The notes under the pieces are model-generated. The model was not told where the DNA came from and searched no databases. It saw nothing but the letters and a program-made list of their open reading frames with translations. Positions 27,308-36,315 of a stretch of 64,000 nt of DNA are shown here, one piece after another. Source of the DNA: Xanthobacter flavus (GTDB taxonomy: Bacteria; Pseudomonadota; Alphaproteobacteria; Rhizobiales; Xanthobacteraceae); assembly GCF_017875275.1 (NCBI RefSeq), contig NZ_JAGGML010000001.1:4423001-4487000 (forward strand), in the 5' to 3' direction. Numbering within the stretch: the stretch's first letter is position 1; each line of letters begins with the position of its first letter. Made by a program: the position numbers and the translations under genes.

Positions 27308-28557
27308 CAAGCCCCGCCGCCCGCCACTGCGAGCACCGCATGCAGCAGCACGTTGGCCCCGGCGGCGCAGTCGTCCGGCTTGGCGGACTCCAGCTCGTTG
27401 TGGCTCACACCGTCCTTGCACGGCACGAAGATCATGGCCGTGGGCACCATTGTGGCGAGGTGGAAGCTGTCATGCCCCGCCCCCGAGACGATGGGCCGAT
27501 GCGGCAGGCCTAGCCGGTCGGCGGCGGCGGCGATGGCGCCGGTCATCACGGGATCGAAATGGGTCGGCTCCTTGCGCCAGATGGTGTCGAGCCGGACGTC
27601 CACCTTCCGCCGGGCGGCGATCTCCTTCACCTGCACCTGAAGCGCCTTGTCCAGCGCATCGAGGATGCCGGCGTCCGGCGTGCGGAACTCGCCGGAAAAG
27701 GCGATCTCGCCGGGGATCACATTGCGCGAGGGCCGCGCGATCACCGCCTCGCCGACGCTGCCCACCGCATTCGGCCCATGGGCCTTGGCGAGCGCCTCGA
27801 TGGCGAGCACGATCTCGGAGAGGGTCGCCAGCGCATCCTTGCGCAGATGCATGGGCGTGGAGCCCGTATGGCTCTCGAAGCCGGTAATGCGGCCGTCGTA
27901 CCAGATGATCCCCTGGCCGTGCTCCACCACGCCGATGGGAAGCCCCTCCGCCTCCAGGATCGGCCCCTGCTCGATGTGGACTTCGAGGAAGCCCGAAAGT
28001 TTCTGCGCGCCCACCTCTTCCGGTCCGCGATAGCCGATGGCGTCCAGCGCCGCGCCGACGCTTACGCCCTCCGCATCGGTGCGGGCGAGGATGTCCGCGA
28101 CCGGCAGGTCCGCCACATAGCCCGCAGAGCCCATCATGGCGGGGGCGAAGCGGGAGCCTTCCTCGTTGGTCCAGTTGCAGATGCAGAGCGGCGCGTCGGT
28201 CTCGATGCCGGCGTCGTTCAGCGTGCGCACCACCTCCAGCGCCGCCATCACGCCAAGAACGCCGTCGAACTTGCCGCCGGTGGGCTGGGTGTCGAGGTGG
28301 GAGCCGATGCCGAGGGGCGGCTTCGTCATGTCCTTGCCCGGCCGCAAGGCGAACATGTTGCCGAGGCCGTCCACGGTCACGGTGCAGCCGGCTGCCTCGC
28401 AGGCGGCGCGGAACCAGTCGCGCACCTGCCGGTCTTCCTCGCTCAGGGTCAGGCGGCGCACGCCGCCCTTCTCTGTGCCGCCGAAGCGGGCGGTCTCGAT
28501 GATGGTGCTCCACAGGCGTTCGGCGTTGATCGTGAGGTTGGAGGCGGGCGCGGACAT
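27307..28557 (-). CDS. M20-family Zn-dependent hydrolase (allantoate amidohydrolase / N-carbamoyl-amino-acid hydrolase type)
   Basis: The 416-residue dizinc hydrolase has GSHLDTQPTGGKFDG (zinc His and Asp), WTNEEGSRF (catalytic Glu pair), FLEVHIEQGPILE, a lid-domain TGSTPMHLRKDA and SGAGHDSFHLA with the C-terminal metal His. These are the motifs of the HyuC/AmaB/AllC group, which removes a carbamoyl group from N-carbamoyl amino acids, beta-ureidopropionate or allantoate. The adjacent ureidoglycolate lyase favours allantoate or ureidoglycolate-forming chemistry, but the substrate cannot be fixed from sequence. It overlaps both neighbours by one base. Confidence 0.88.
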   Translation of the reverse strand: MSAPASNLTINAERLWSTIIETARFGGTEKGGVRRLTLSEEDRQVRDWFRAACEAAGCTVTVDGLGNMFALRPGKDMTKPPLGIGSHLDTQPTGGKFDGVLGVMAALEVVRTLNDAGIETDAPLCICNWTNEEGSRFAPAMMGSAGYVADLPVADILARTDAEGVSVGAALDAIGYRGPEEVGAQKLSGFLEVHIEQGPILEAEGLPIGVVEHGQGIIWYDGRITGFESHTGSTPMHLRKDALATLSEIVLAIEALAKAHGPNAVGSVGEAVIARPSRNVIPGEIAFSGEFRTPDAGILDALDKALQVQVKEIAARRKVDVRLDTIWRKEPTHFDPVMTGAIAAAADRLGLPHRPIVSGAGHDSFHLATMVPTAMIFVPCKDGVSHNELESAKPDDCAAGANVLLHAVLAVAGGGA

Positions 28558-29546
28558 CAATTCACCGGGACGGGGGTTTCAGCCAGAATGCAGCGCACGT
28601 CGCGCCCGGGTCCGAGATGGACGTAAGGCGGCGGCGCGGCGGTGCATCGCGGCTGCGCAGAGGCGCAGCGCGGCGCAAAGGAGCAGGCGACGGGCGCCTT
28701 GTCGAGGGAGGGCGGCGTGCCGGGAATGGTCTCCAGCCTCGCCCCGCGCGCCGCGCCGTGGACGGTGGAGGCGAGCAGCCCGCGCGGATAGGGATGGCGC
28801 GGCGTGCGGACGATCTCGCCCAGCGTGCCCGTCTCCACGATCTGGCCGGCATACATCACCGCCACCTTGTCGCAGATCTCGATGGCGACGCCGATGTCGT
28901 GGGTGACGAAGATCACCGACATGCCCATCTCCCGCTGCAACTCGCGCAGCAAAAGCAGGATCTGGATCTGCACGGTGGCATCGAGCGCGGTGGTGGGCTC
29001 GTCCGCCAGCAGGATCTTGGGGCGGCAGGCCAAGGCGAGGGCGATCATGGCGCGCTGGCGCATGCCGCCGCTCATCTCGTGGGGATAGGCATCCAGCCGT
29101 CGCTTCGCCGAGGGAATACGCACCAGCTCCAGCATCTCGAGCGCGCGGGCGGTGGCGTCGCGCTGGCTCGCCCCCTCGTGGCGCATCACCGATTCCGAAA
29201 TCTGCCGGCCGATGGTGTAGACCGGGTCCAGCGCCAGCGCCGGCTCCTGAAAGATCATCGAGACGGTGCGGCCGCGGAAGTCGGAAAGGGTGGCGTCGTC
29301 CATGGCGAGCACATTCTGCCCCGCCACATGCACGCTGCCGGAGATCACCGAGCGGCGTTTGGGCAGGAGGCGCATGAGCGCGCGCATGGTGACGCTCTTG
29401 CCGGAGCCGGACTCGCCCAGCAAGCCCAGCACCTCGCCCTCGCCGAGGGAAAGGGACACGCCGTTCACCGCGTGAACGGTTCGCTCGCCGGTAAAGCGGA
29501 TGGTGAGGTCGCGGATGTCGACGAGGGGGGCGGGGGCGTCGGCCAT
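28557..29546 (-). CDS. Oligopeptide-type ABC transporter ATP-binding protein (DppD-like)
   Basis: The 329-residue ATPase has Walker A GESGSGKSVTMRAL, LDPVYTIGRQISE, signature MSGGMRQRAMIALALAC, Walker B ILLADEPTTALD and FVTHDIGVAIEICD. The C-terminal oligo-HPY extension (APVACSFAPRCASAQPRC) has clustered cysteines as in the DppD/OppD branch. It lies between the amidase and M20 hydrolase genes rather than beside the permeases, showing how transport and catabolism are interleaved. The TAATG overlap with the amidase gene indicates coupled translation. Confidence 0.92.
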   Translation of the reverse strand: MADAPAPLVDIRDLTIRFTGERTVHAVNGVSLSLGEGEVLGLLGESGSGKSVTMRALMRLLPKRRSVISGSVHVAGQNVLAMDDATLSDFRGRTVSMIFQEPALALDPVYTIGRQISESVMRHEGASQRDATARALEMLELVRIPSAKRRLDAYPHEMSGGMRQRAMIALALACRPKILLADEPTTALDATVQIQILLLLRELQREMGMSVIFVTHDIGVAIEICDKVAVMYAGQIVETGTLGEIVRTPRHPYPRGLLASTVHGAARGARLETIPGTPPSLDKAPVACSFAPRCASAQPRCTAAPPPYVHLGPGRDVRCILAETPVPVN

Positions 29547-30988
29547 TATGCCTCCTCCGGCATCTGTTCGTGGAAATCGGTCTCACGCTGGAAAGCGGCG
29601 CCGATGCGGATCAGCGTCGCCTCGGCGAACGGCCGGCCGATGACCTGAAATCCGATGGGAAGCCCCGTGCCGGTGAAGCCGCAGGGCAGGCTCACGGTGG
29701 GCAGGCCGAGATAGTTCACCGGACGGGTGAAGCGGGTGATGCGCTGGATCATCGCCTCGGCGCCCGGCCCACCGTCCGTGACGGTCTCGGCGATGGTGGG
29801 GGCGGGCATGGGGGCGGTGGGGGCGAGCACGGCATCCACCTCCGCGACTGCGGCCAGATGCTCCGCCAGCGCCGGCCCGCGCCAGCGCAGCGCTTCCAGA
29901 TAGGTCACGGCGGGGATGGCGAAGCCGTTCTCCAGCCGGGAGCGGATCTGCGGGCCATAATCCTGCGGACGCTCCAGAAGCCACGCCTTGTGGCTGGCAG
30001 AGGCCTCGCAGTTCAGCACCACCTGCGAGGCGCCGGAGAGCTTCGTCTGGTCGGGCAACGAGACGCCGACGATGCGCGCGCCGCCGCGCTTCAGGGTGGC
30101 GATGGTCTCGTCCAGCACGCGGGCGACCTCGGGGTCGAGATCGTCCACATAGAACGCATCGGGGATGCCGATGGTGAGGCCCTTGAGGCGACCTTCGGCG
30201 GCGGCGAGATAGTCCGGCACCGGCGCGGTAGCGGTGGTGGGGTCGAACGGGTCGTGGCCGGCCATCAGCTGGAGCAGGATGGCGCAATCCTCCACCGTTC
30301 GCGCCAGCGGGCCGATGGTGTCGAGGGAGAAGGACAGCGGCATGGCGCCGTAGCGGCTCACGAGCCCGACCGTGGTCTTCAGCCCCGTGACGCCGCAGAA
30401 ATTGGCCGGCATGCGGATGGAGCCGCCGGTGTCCGAGCCGAGCGCGCCATAGGTGAGCCGCGCCGCCACCGCCGCCCCCGAGCCGGAGGAGGAGCCGCCC
30501 GTCACATGGGCGGTGTTCCACGGGTTTCGCGCCGCGCCGAAATGGGCGTTGTGTCCGGTGGGGCCATACGCGAACTCCACCATGTGCAGCGTGCCGAGCC
30601 GCACCGTTCCCGCCGCCTTGATGCGGGCGAGGGCCGTGGAGTTCGTGGTCGCCACCTTGTCCCGCAGGATCTTCGAGCCGCAGGTGGAGACGCGACCCTC
30701 CTCGTAGAACATGTCCTTGTGGGCGAGCGGCAGGCCGTGGAGCAGGCCCTTCTCCTCGCCCCGCGCCAGCGCCGCGTCGGCCGCGTCTGCGGCGGCGAGG
30801 GCCGCCTCCGGCTCGATGGCGATGAAGGCGTTGATGGTCGGCTGGAGCCGCGCGATGCGGGCGAGGCACGCCTCCGTCGCCTCGCGGGAGGAGAGAACTC
30901 CGGCGCGGATGGCCATGGCGGCTTCCGCGAGCGTCATCAGCGCCGGATCGGCCGGGCCACCGGCGGAGGGGCGGAGCGACAGGCTCAT
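29546..30988 (-). CDS. Amidase-signature enzyme, AtzE-like
   Basis: The 480-residue amidase-signature hydrolase has the Ser-cisSer-Lys triad: Lys91 in LAHKDMFYEEG, Ser167 in GGSSSGSGAAVAARL and the nucleophile Ser190 in GSDTGGSIRMPANFCGV. The preceding gene encodes a 71-residue AtzG-like partner, the pairing seen for AtzE (1-carboxybiuret hydrolase) and, more distantly, GatA with GatC. The substrate is inferred to be an amide or carboxamide of the imported compound. A GatA role is unlikely because no gatB/gatC genes are nearby. Its start overlaps the small gene by four bases (ATGA). Confidence 0.88.
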   Translation of the reverse strand: MSLSLRPSAGGPADPALMTLAEAAMAIRAGVLSSREATEACLARIARLQPTINAFIAIEPEAALAAADAADAALARGEEKGLLHGLPLAHKDMFYEEGRVSTCGSKILRDKVATTNSTALARIKAAGTVRLGTLHMVEFAYGPTGHNAHFGAARNPWNTAHVTGGSSSGSGAAVAARLTYGALGSDTGGSIRMPANFCGVTGLKTTVGLVSRYGAMPLSFSLDTIGPLARTVEDCAILLQLMAGHDPFDPTTATAPVPDYLAAAEGRLKGLTIGIPDAFYVDDLDPEVARVLDETIATLKRGGARIVGVSLPDQTKLSGASQVVLNCEASASHKAWLLERPQDYGPQIRSRLENGFAIPAVTYLEALRWRGPALAEHLAAVAEVDAVLAPTAPMPAPTIAETVTDGGPGAEAMIQRITRFTRPVNYLGLPTVSLPCGFTGTGLPIGFQVIGRPFAEATLIRIGAAFQRETDFHEQMPEEA

Positions 30989-31200
30989 TGGCCGCCCTCC
31001 TTCGGCTCCGCGCAGGGCCGCTGCACCGCGAGGAAGGTCGCCGGTTCGAGATCGAACGGCAGGGTTCCGGCGATGGCCGAGAAGGCTGTGAGGCCGGGCG
31101 AAATGCCGGAAGCGATGCGTGCGGCATCACTGGCGGGAAGATCGAGGCCGGCGGCGCGGATGATGGCGGCGGCGTCTTCTGTTGAGAGATGCTGGCTCAT
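30985..31200 (-). CDS. AtzG-like small amidase partner (DUF4089-type)
   Basis: This is a 71-residue protein with a helical N-terminus (STEDAAAIIRAAGLDLP) and the C-terminal pattern PFDLEPATFL, resembling the LPpdlEPApvF end of AtzG-like/DUF4089 proteins. Those wrap around an amidase much as GatC wraps GatA. Four-base overlaps on both sides, with the ABC ATPase and with the amidase, support a fixed-ratio complex with the amidase. The family assignment is by length, pattern and context, not by a clear catalytic motif. Confidence 0.65.
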   Translation of the reverse strand: MSQHLSTEDAAAIIRAAGLDLPASDAARIASGISPGLTAFSAIAGTLPFDLEPATFLAVQRPCAEPKEGGQ

Positions 31201-32258
31201 GCGGCGACCTCCGTCGCGGCGGGCGCGCGGCTATGGCCGGAGCCCGGAATCACCATGTGGCAGGCGGCGAGATGCACATCGGGCGCCGTATCGCCCGGCG
31301 TCGCCGGGGAGAGCGCCGGGCCGACGCGGCCGCACACCTCTTCGGCGAAGGAACAACGGGTGTGGAAGCGGCAGCCGGCGGGCGGATCGATGGGGTTGGG
31401 CGGATCGCCCGAGAGCGGCGGCGTCTGCGTGCGCTTGTCCGGATCGAGGGCCGGCATGGCGGCGAGCAGAGCGCGCGTATAGGGGTGGGCGGGGGCCTCC
31501 CACACCTGATCCACCGGCCCGACTTCCACCACCTGACCGAGATACATCACCAGCACGCGGTCGGAGATGTAGCGGACCACGTTGAGGTCGTGGCTGATGA
31601 AGACATAGGTGAGGCCGAACTCGCGCTTGAGGTCGGTGAGCAGGTTCAGCACCTGCGCTTCCACCGACTTGTCGAGCGCCGAGACCGCCTCGTCGAGGAT
31701 CACGAGCCGGGGATTCAGCGCGAGGGCGCGGGCGATGTTGACGCGCTGGCGCTGGCCGCCGGAGACCTCGTGGGGATAGCGGTTGGCGAAGACCTCGGGG
31801 CGCAGGCCCACCTTGCCCATCAGCTCGCGGGCGAGCGCCCGCGCCTCCTTGTCGGAGACGCCGTGGACCTTGGGGCCGAAGGCGATGCTGTCCTCGATGG
31901 TGAGGCGCGGGTTCAGCGACGCATAACTGTCCTGGAACACCATCTGCATCCCGCGCCGGAACTCGCGCAGGGAGAGGCTGTAGCCGACGACCTGCCCGTC
32001 GAAGAGGATTTCGCCTGATGTGCGCGGCATGAGGTGCATCAGCAGCCGCGCGGTGGTGGACTTGCCGCATCCGCTCTCGCCCACGATGCCCAGCGTCTCG
32101 CCCTTGGCGACGGCGAAGGACACGTCGTCCACCGCCCGCACCGTCTTCTTCTCGGCGAACAGGCCGCCGCCGATGGGGAAGTGCTTGGTGAGGCTGTTGA
32201 CGGCGAGCAGCGGCTGGGCCGGTCCGCCGAGATCCTCAAGAGGTTCGATGGTGCTCAA
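31197..32258 (-). CDS. Oligopeptide-type ABC transporter ATP-binding protein (DppF-like)
   Basis: The 353-residue ATPase has Walker A GESGCGKSTTARLLMHL, MVFQDSYASLNPRLT (Q-loop), signature VSGGQRQRVNIARAL, Walker B LVILDEAVSALD and FISHDLNVVRYIS. The C-terminal oligo-HPY motif CRFHTRCSFAEEVC is present. The start is a TTG (32258) whose bases overlap the dppC-like stop (TTGA). No in-frame ATG fits as well. It partners the DppD-like ATPase to energise the importer. Confidence 0.9.
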   Translation of the reverse strand: MSTIEPLEDLGGPAQPLLAVNSLTKHFPIGGGLFAEKKTVRAVDDVSFAVAKGETLGIVGESGCGKSTTARLLMHLMPRTSGEILFDGQVVGYSLSLREFRRGMQMVFQDSYASLNPRLTIEDSIAFGPKVHGVSDKEARALARELMGKVGLRPEVFANRYPHEVSGGQRQRVNIARALALNPRLVILDEAVSALDKSVEAQVLNLLTDLKREFGLTYVFISHDLNVVRYISDRVLVMYLGQVVEVGPVDQVWEAPAHPYTRALLAAMPALDPDKRTQTPPLSGDPPNPIDPPAGCRFHTRCSFAEEVCGRVGPALSPATPGDTAPDVHLAACHMVIPGSGHSRAPAATEVAA

Positions 32259-33142
32259 TTGCGGATGTCCATGGCGCTGCGCAGCCCGTCGCTGAGCATG
32301 TTGAAGCAGATGGAGACGGCGAAGATCATCACGCCCGGCAGCGCCGCGACGCCCGGATTGACGTAGATGGCGGTGCGCAGCGTGTTCAGCATCAGGCCCC
32401 ATTCGGGCTCGGGCGGCCGCGTGCCGAGACCGAGGAAGGAGAGGCCCGCCGCGAGGATCATGGAGACGGAGATAAGGCCCGTCGCATAGACGAAGATGGG
32501 TCCCAGCACGTTGCCCAGCATGTGCACGCGCATGATGGTGAAGGCCGAGGCGCCCGACGCCCGCGCGGCGTCCACGAAGTCCAGCGAGCGCACCGAGGTG
32601 GTCACGCTCTCCGCCACGCGGGTGATCTGCGGCACGAACACCACGGTGAGTGAGACGATGGAATTGACGATGCCCGCCCCGAGCACGCCGGAGATGGCGA
32701 TGGCCAGCAGCACGGAGGGGAAGGCGTAGAACACGTCGATCGTGCGCATGATGAGCGTGTTGACCTTGCCGCCCAGATAGCCCGCCAGCAGCCCGAGGCT
32801 GGTTCCGATGCCGAAGGCGAGGATGACCGGCAATATGCCGATGAGCAGCGACAGCCGTCCGCCATAGACGAGGCGGGAGAGCATGTCGCGCCCGAGCTCG
32901 TCGGTGCCCAGCGGGTAGTTGGGCGTGCCGATGGGGCGCAGCCGGCGGATCATGGAGCCCTGATAGGGATCGGCGAGGCCGAGCCAGGGGGCGAAGATGG
33001 CCGCCAGCACGATGAGGATGAGGATGGCCGCGCAGGCCATGCTCACCTTGTCGCGGGAGAGGCGTCGGGCCACCGTCGCCCAGTAGCCGCGGGCCTTCTC
33101 GATGGGGGCCGCCTCGAGGGCGGCGTCGCTTGTAGCGGTCAC
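32255..33142 (-). CDS. Oligopeptide-type ABC transporter permease (DppC-like)
   Basis: The 295-residue permease has an N-terminal OppC-N helix (MACAAILILIVLAAIFAPWLG) followed by the periplasmic YPLGTDELGRDMLSRLVYGGR signature, five further helices and the coupling motif VDAARASGASAFTIMRVHML. The GTG start at 33142 lies 2 bp after the dppB-like stop. The frame stays open far upstream inside dppB, but that reading is not the gene. Confidence 0.92.
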   Translation of the reverse strand: MTATSDAALEAAPIEKARGYWATVARRLSRDKVSMACAAILILIVLAAIFAPWLGLADPYQGSMIRRLRPIGTPNYPLGTDELGRDMLSRLVYGGRLSLLIGILPVILAFGIGTSLGLLAGYLGGKVNTLIMRTIDVFYAFPSVLLAIAISGVLGAGIVNSIVSLTVVFVPQITRVAESVTTSVRSLDFVDAARASGASAFTIMRVHMLGNVLGPIFVYATGLISVSMILAAGLSFLGLGTRPPEPEWGLMLNTLRTAIYVNPGVAALPGVMIFAVSICFNMLSDGLRSAMDIRN

Positions 33143-33144
33143 GC

Positions 33145-34089
33145 TCAGGCCCTCTTGATGCGCGGGTCGATCGCCGCCTGGGCGATGTCCACGATGAGGT
33201 TGAGGAAGACGAAGAACAGCGCCAGCACCAGGATCGTGCCCTGCAGCAGCGGCAGGTCGCGCTGGAAGATCGCCGAGTTCAGGAGAAAGCCCGTGCCGGG
33301 CCAGGAAAACACCGTCTCGATGAGGATCGAGCCGCCGAGCAGATAGCCGAGCTGGAGGCCCATCACGGCGATGGCGGTGGGCAGAGCGTTCTTCACCACG
33401 TGGCGGAACACCTGCGTCTCGCGCAGGCCCTTGGAGCGCAGCGCCTCGACGAAGTCCTGGGAAAGGATGTCGCCGGTGAGCGCGCGCACCGTTCGCGTTA
33501 TGATGCCCATGGGGATCACCGACATGGTGACGGCCGGCAGGATGAGGAAGCGCAGGTGCTCCCAGTCCCACGACCAGCCGCCCGGCCCCATGCCCACGGC
33601 TGGCAGCCAGTTGAGCCACACCGAGAAGATGATGACGAGCACCATGCCGAGCCAGTAGTGCGGCACCGAAACGCCGGCCACCGCGATGGAGGTCGCGAGC
33701 TTGTCCACCCAGGTGTTGCGGAAATAGCCGGCGATGAGGCCGAAGAAGGAGCCCAGCACAAAGCCGATGCAAGCGGCGGTCACCGCGAGGATGAAGGTGT
33801 TGCCCACCGCAGCCGTCACTTCGCTGAGCACCGGCCGGCCGGTGGCGATGGAGGTGCCGAGATTGCCGTGCAGGGCCTTCCAGATCCAGATGCCGAACTG
33901 CACCGGCAATGGCTGGTCGAAGCCGTAGGCCGCGCGCATCTGCGCCGCGAGTTCGGCGGAGGCGTCCGGCGGCAGCACCGCCACCAGCGGATCGCCGGGG
34001 GTCATGTGCACCAGCAGGAAGCACACCAGCGCCACCGAGACGACGATGGGGATCACATAGACGATGCGCCGCAGGATATAGAGGAGCAC
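33145..34089 (-). CDS. Oligopeptide-type ABC transporter permease (DppB-like)
   Basis: The 314-residue permease has the N-terminal helix MLLYILRRIVYVIPIVVS, a periplasmic loop with MTPGDPLVAVLPPDAS and a transmembrane core. The EAA-type coupling motif is DFVEALRSKGLRETQVFRHVVKN, and the C-terminus has ILIETVFSWPGTGFLL, as in DppB/GsiC. It forms the pore with the DppC-like subunit. A repeat-rich gap of 279 bp separates it from the binding-protein gene upstream. Confidence 0.92.
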   Translation of the reverse strand: MLLYILRRIVYVIPIVVSVALVCFLLVHMTPGDPLVAVLPPDASAELAAQMRAAYGFDQPLPVQFGIWIWKALHGNLGTSIATGRPVLSEVTAAVGNTFILAVTAACIGFVLGSFFGLIAGYFRNTWVDKLATSIAVAGVSVPHYWLGMVLVIIFSVWLNWLPAVGMGPGGWSWDWEHLRFLILPAVTMSVIPMGIITRTVRALTGDILSQDFVEALRSKGLRETQVFRHVVKNALPTAIAVMGLQLGYLLGGSILIETVFSWPGTGFLLNSAIFQRDLPLLQGTILVLALFFVFLNLIVDIAQAAIDPRIKRA

Positions 34090-34154
34090 GGGGCCACCTT
34101 GCTTGTGTCGGAAGAGCGCGGGGCGGCGGCTCCGCGCTTAGGTCGCTTCTGTTC

Positions 34155-34350
34155 TCTCCCCTCTTCCCTTGCGGGAGAGGGGCGGGGGTGAGGGGTGAAA
34201 GCGCCTCGGCCTACGGGCACCTTCCGGCCCGCGACAGCCCCCTCATCCGTCTCGCGGCTGCGCCGCGGTCCACCTTCTCCCGCGAGGGGAGAAGGAAGCC
34301 CTCCGGCCTGCTCCGCCCCGTCGCCGATGCCCGGGACAAGCTCGGGCATC
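34155..34350. repeat. Three different palindromes between binding-protein and permease genes
   Basis: Three hairpins lie in the gap: CCCTCTTCCC-ttgc-GGGAGAGGGG (34155-34182), CCTTCTCC-cgcga-GGGGAGAAGG (34273-34295) and GATGCCCG...CGGGCATC (34326-34350). The first belongs to the family at 10375 and 48870. The third is close to the GATGCCCCGG elements at 18252 and 24396. Placed after a binding-protein gene, such hairpins commonly protect the upstream mRNA and lower downstream expression. Confidence 0.7.
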
Positions 34351-34368
34351 CGGGCCGTTTGAGGAACT

Positions 34369-36063
34369 TCACTGCCCGATGGACACCGGCGAGAAGTCCA
34401 CGAACCAGCTCTTGGGCTGCACGAAGCCCTTGATCTTCGGGCTCAGCGCGCGCGGACCCACGTCATGGGCGACCCACAGGAAGGCGGCATCGTCCACCGA
34501 GGCGGCGTGCAGTTCGGCGAGGGCAGCATCGCGCGCGGCAGGCTCGAAGGAATTGCGCGCCTTCTTCACCAGCTCGTCGAACTTCGGGTTGTTGATGAAG
34601 CCCCAGTTGTTGGACACCGGCGGCGCCATGCCGGACTGGAGGAACCGCACCATGGCGAAGAACGGATCCATGGCCGCATAGGTCACGTTGGTCGCGTTCG
34701 AGCCGTTGGCGGAGGGGTCCTTGGCGCCCTTGCGCCAGTTGGTGAACAGCGTGTTCCACTCGATGACGTCGAGCTGCACGTCGAAATAGCACTCGGCGAG
34801 CGCCTGCTGCAGGTATTCGTTCATGGGCAGCGGCAGCATCTGGCCCGAGCCGGAGGCCGATGTCTGCGTCTTCACCTTCAGCTTCTTGTCGGGGCCGAAG
34901 CCGGCCTCCTTCATCAGCTTCTGGCCCTCCTTCACATCATACTTGATCTGGAAGGTGGGGCTGCCGCGCCAGGGGTGGCCGGGCTCCACGGTGCCGGTGG
35001 CCGGAGCCATGAGGCCGCCGAGCAGCCCGTCCTTCATGCCCTCCCGGTCGATGCACAGGTTCGCCGCCTTGCGGACGCGGATGTCGTTCCAGGGCGACCC
35101 CTCGATGCGCGAGAACTGCCACGGCCAGACGTGCGGCTGCTCGTTGCTCTCGATCTTGAAGCCGCGCGACTTCAGCTGCGGCAGCGCATCGGGGGCGGGC
35201 GCCTCGATCCAGTCCACCTGTCCGGCGAGGAGCGCGGCGGTGCGGGCGTTGGCCTCCGGCATGGGCAGAAGCACCATGCGGTCAGTCTTGGGGATGCGGT
35301 TCTTGTCCCAATAGACCGGGTTCTTGACCAGCTCCAGCCGCTCGCGCGGCACGAAGGCGGCCATCTTCCACGGGCCGGTGCCGGAGGCGCTGCGGGCGAA
35401 GATGGTCCAGGCCGCCGCGGCCTTCGCCTTGGCGTCGGCGCCCTCGGCGGTCTCATAGAGCTTCTGCCAGTGGGCGGGGCTCGCCATGAACAGGTTGGTG
35501 AGGTTGTAGGGCAGGAAGGAGTCCGGCTCCGAGGTGGTCAGCTCCACCGTCAAATCGTCGATCTTCTTGGCAGAGCGCAGGGTGGGCATGCGCGAGGCAG
35601 TGACGCCCACCTGGCTGGCATCAAACTGGGGTGCCTCCTTGTTGAGCACCTTGTCCACGTTCCACACCACGGCATCGGCGTTGAACGGCGAGCCGTCATG
35701 GAAGGTCACGCCGGGGCGCAGCTTGAAGGTCCATTTGGTCTTGTCGCTCTCGTCCACCTTCCACTCGGTAGCGAGGCCGGGGAGGAGGACGCTGGGCTTG
35801 GTGGCGGAGGACAGGTCCCACAGCACCAGCGCGTCATACATGGTGAGGCCGGTGAAGCGGTTGCCCTCGAAGCCCTGGTCGGGCTGGCCGAGGGTGCGCG
35901 GAATATCAGCCGCCGTCATGCCGATGCGCAGCGTGGTCTCGGCGGCGGCAAAGCCCGGTGCCAGAAGGGCTGGGGCGGTGATGGCACCCCCGGTGGCCAC
36001 AAGGAAGGCGGCCGTCCGCAGGAGGCGGCGGGCGGGGCTGTTGCGCAGATCGTTGGTGAGCAT
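34369..36063 (-). CDS. ABC transporter substrate-binding protein, family 5
   Basis: The 564-residue periplasmic receptor of the SBP-bac-5 (DppA/OppA) class has a signal peptide (ARRLLRTAAFLVATGGAITA). The mature start ETTLRIGMTAADIPRTLGQPD and the FKLRPGVTFHDGSPFNADAVVW block are diagnostic. Family members bind peptides, nickel, glutathione or small amides. Context with an amidase, carbamoylase and ureidoglycolate lyase suggests a ureide or amide ligand. It is the first gene of the leftward operon, divergent from the racemase-like gene. Confidence 0.92.
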   Translation of the reverse strand: MLTNDLRNSPARRLLRTAAFLVATGGAITAPALLAPGFAAAETTLRIGMTAADIPRTLGQPDQGFEGNRFTGLTMYDALVLWDLSSATKPSVLLPGLATEWKVDESDKTKWTFKLRPGVTFHDGSPFNADAVVWNVDKVLNKEAPQFDASQVGVTASRMPTLRSAKKIDDLTVELTTSEPDSFLPYNLTNLFMASPAHWQKLYETAEGADAKAKAAAAWTIFARSASGTGPWKMAAFVPRERLELVKNPVYWDKNRIPKTDRMVLLPMPEANARTAALLAGQVDWIEAPAPDALPQLKSRGFKIESNEQPHVWPWQFSRIEGSPWNDIRVRKAANLCIDREGMKDGLLGGLMAPATGTVEPGHPWRGSPTFQIKYDVKEGQKLMKEAGFGPDKKLKVKTQTSASGSGQMLPLPMNEYLQQALAECYFDVQLDVIEWNTLFTNWRKGAKDPSANGSNATNVTYAAMDPFFAMVRFLQSGMAPPVSNNWGFINNPKFDELVKKARNSFEPAARDAALAELHAASVDDAAFLWVAHDVGPRALSPKIKGFVQPKSWFVDFSPVSIGQ

Positions 36064-36157
36064 CGTCGAGTCCTCTTCGGCGAGATGCCCCGGTGGCTAG
36101 CAACCCCTGTGCCACCCGACCGGAACCGGCCGCGAACCTTTGTGCCGCTAGGTAATG

Positions 36158-36204
36158 AGGCAAACAATTCATCTTTAAATCATCAACGATTTGTATATTT
36201 GCCT
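36158..36204. promoter_or_regulatory. Inverted repeat in divergent promoter region
   Basis: AGGCAAA (36158-36164) and TTTGCCT (36198-36204) form a perfect inverted repeat with centres 40 bp apart, flanking the most A/T-rich stretch of the divergent gap (36064-36315). It could be a regulator site controlling both the ABC operon and the racemase-like gene. No regulator gene is adjacent. Confidence 0.35.
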
Positions 36205-36315
36205 ATCGATTGGGCATCTCTGGCTCATCGCATGCATTTCAGGTGGGAGACGGCCCGTGCCGCTTTTCAGTGCGGCCCGAGGATGCTTCCCTTGGTGCGG
36301 GCAGGGGAGGGGGCT

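Noticed and set aside
29546-30988. Amidase considered as GatA of the Glu-tRNA amidotransferase
   Set aside because: No gatB or gatC is adjacent, and the operon is an ABC transporter/ureide cluster with an AtzG-like partner.
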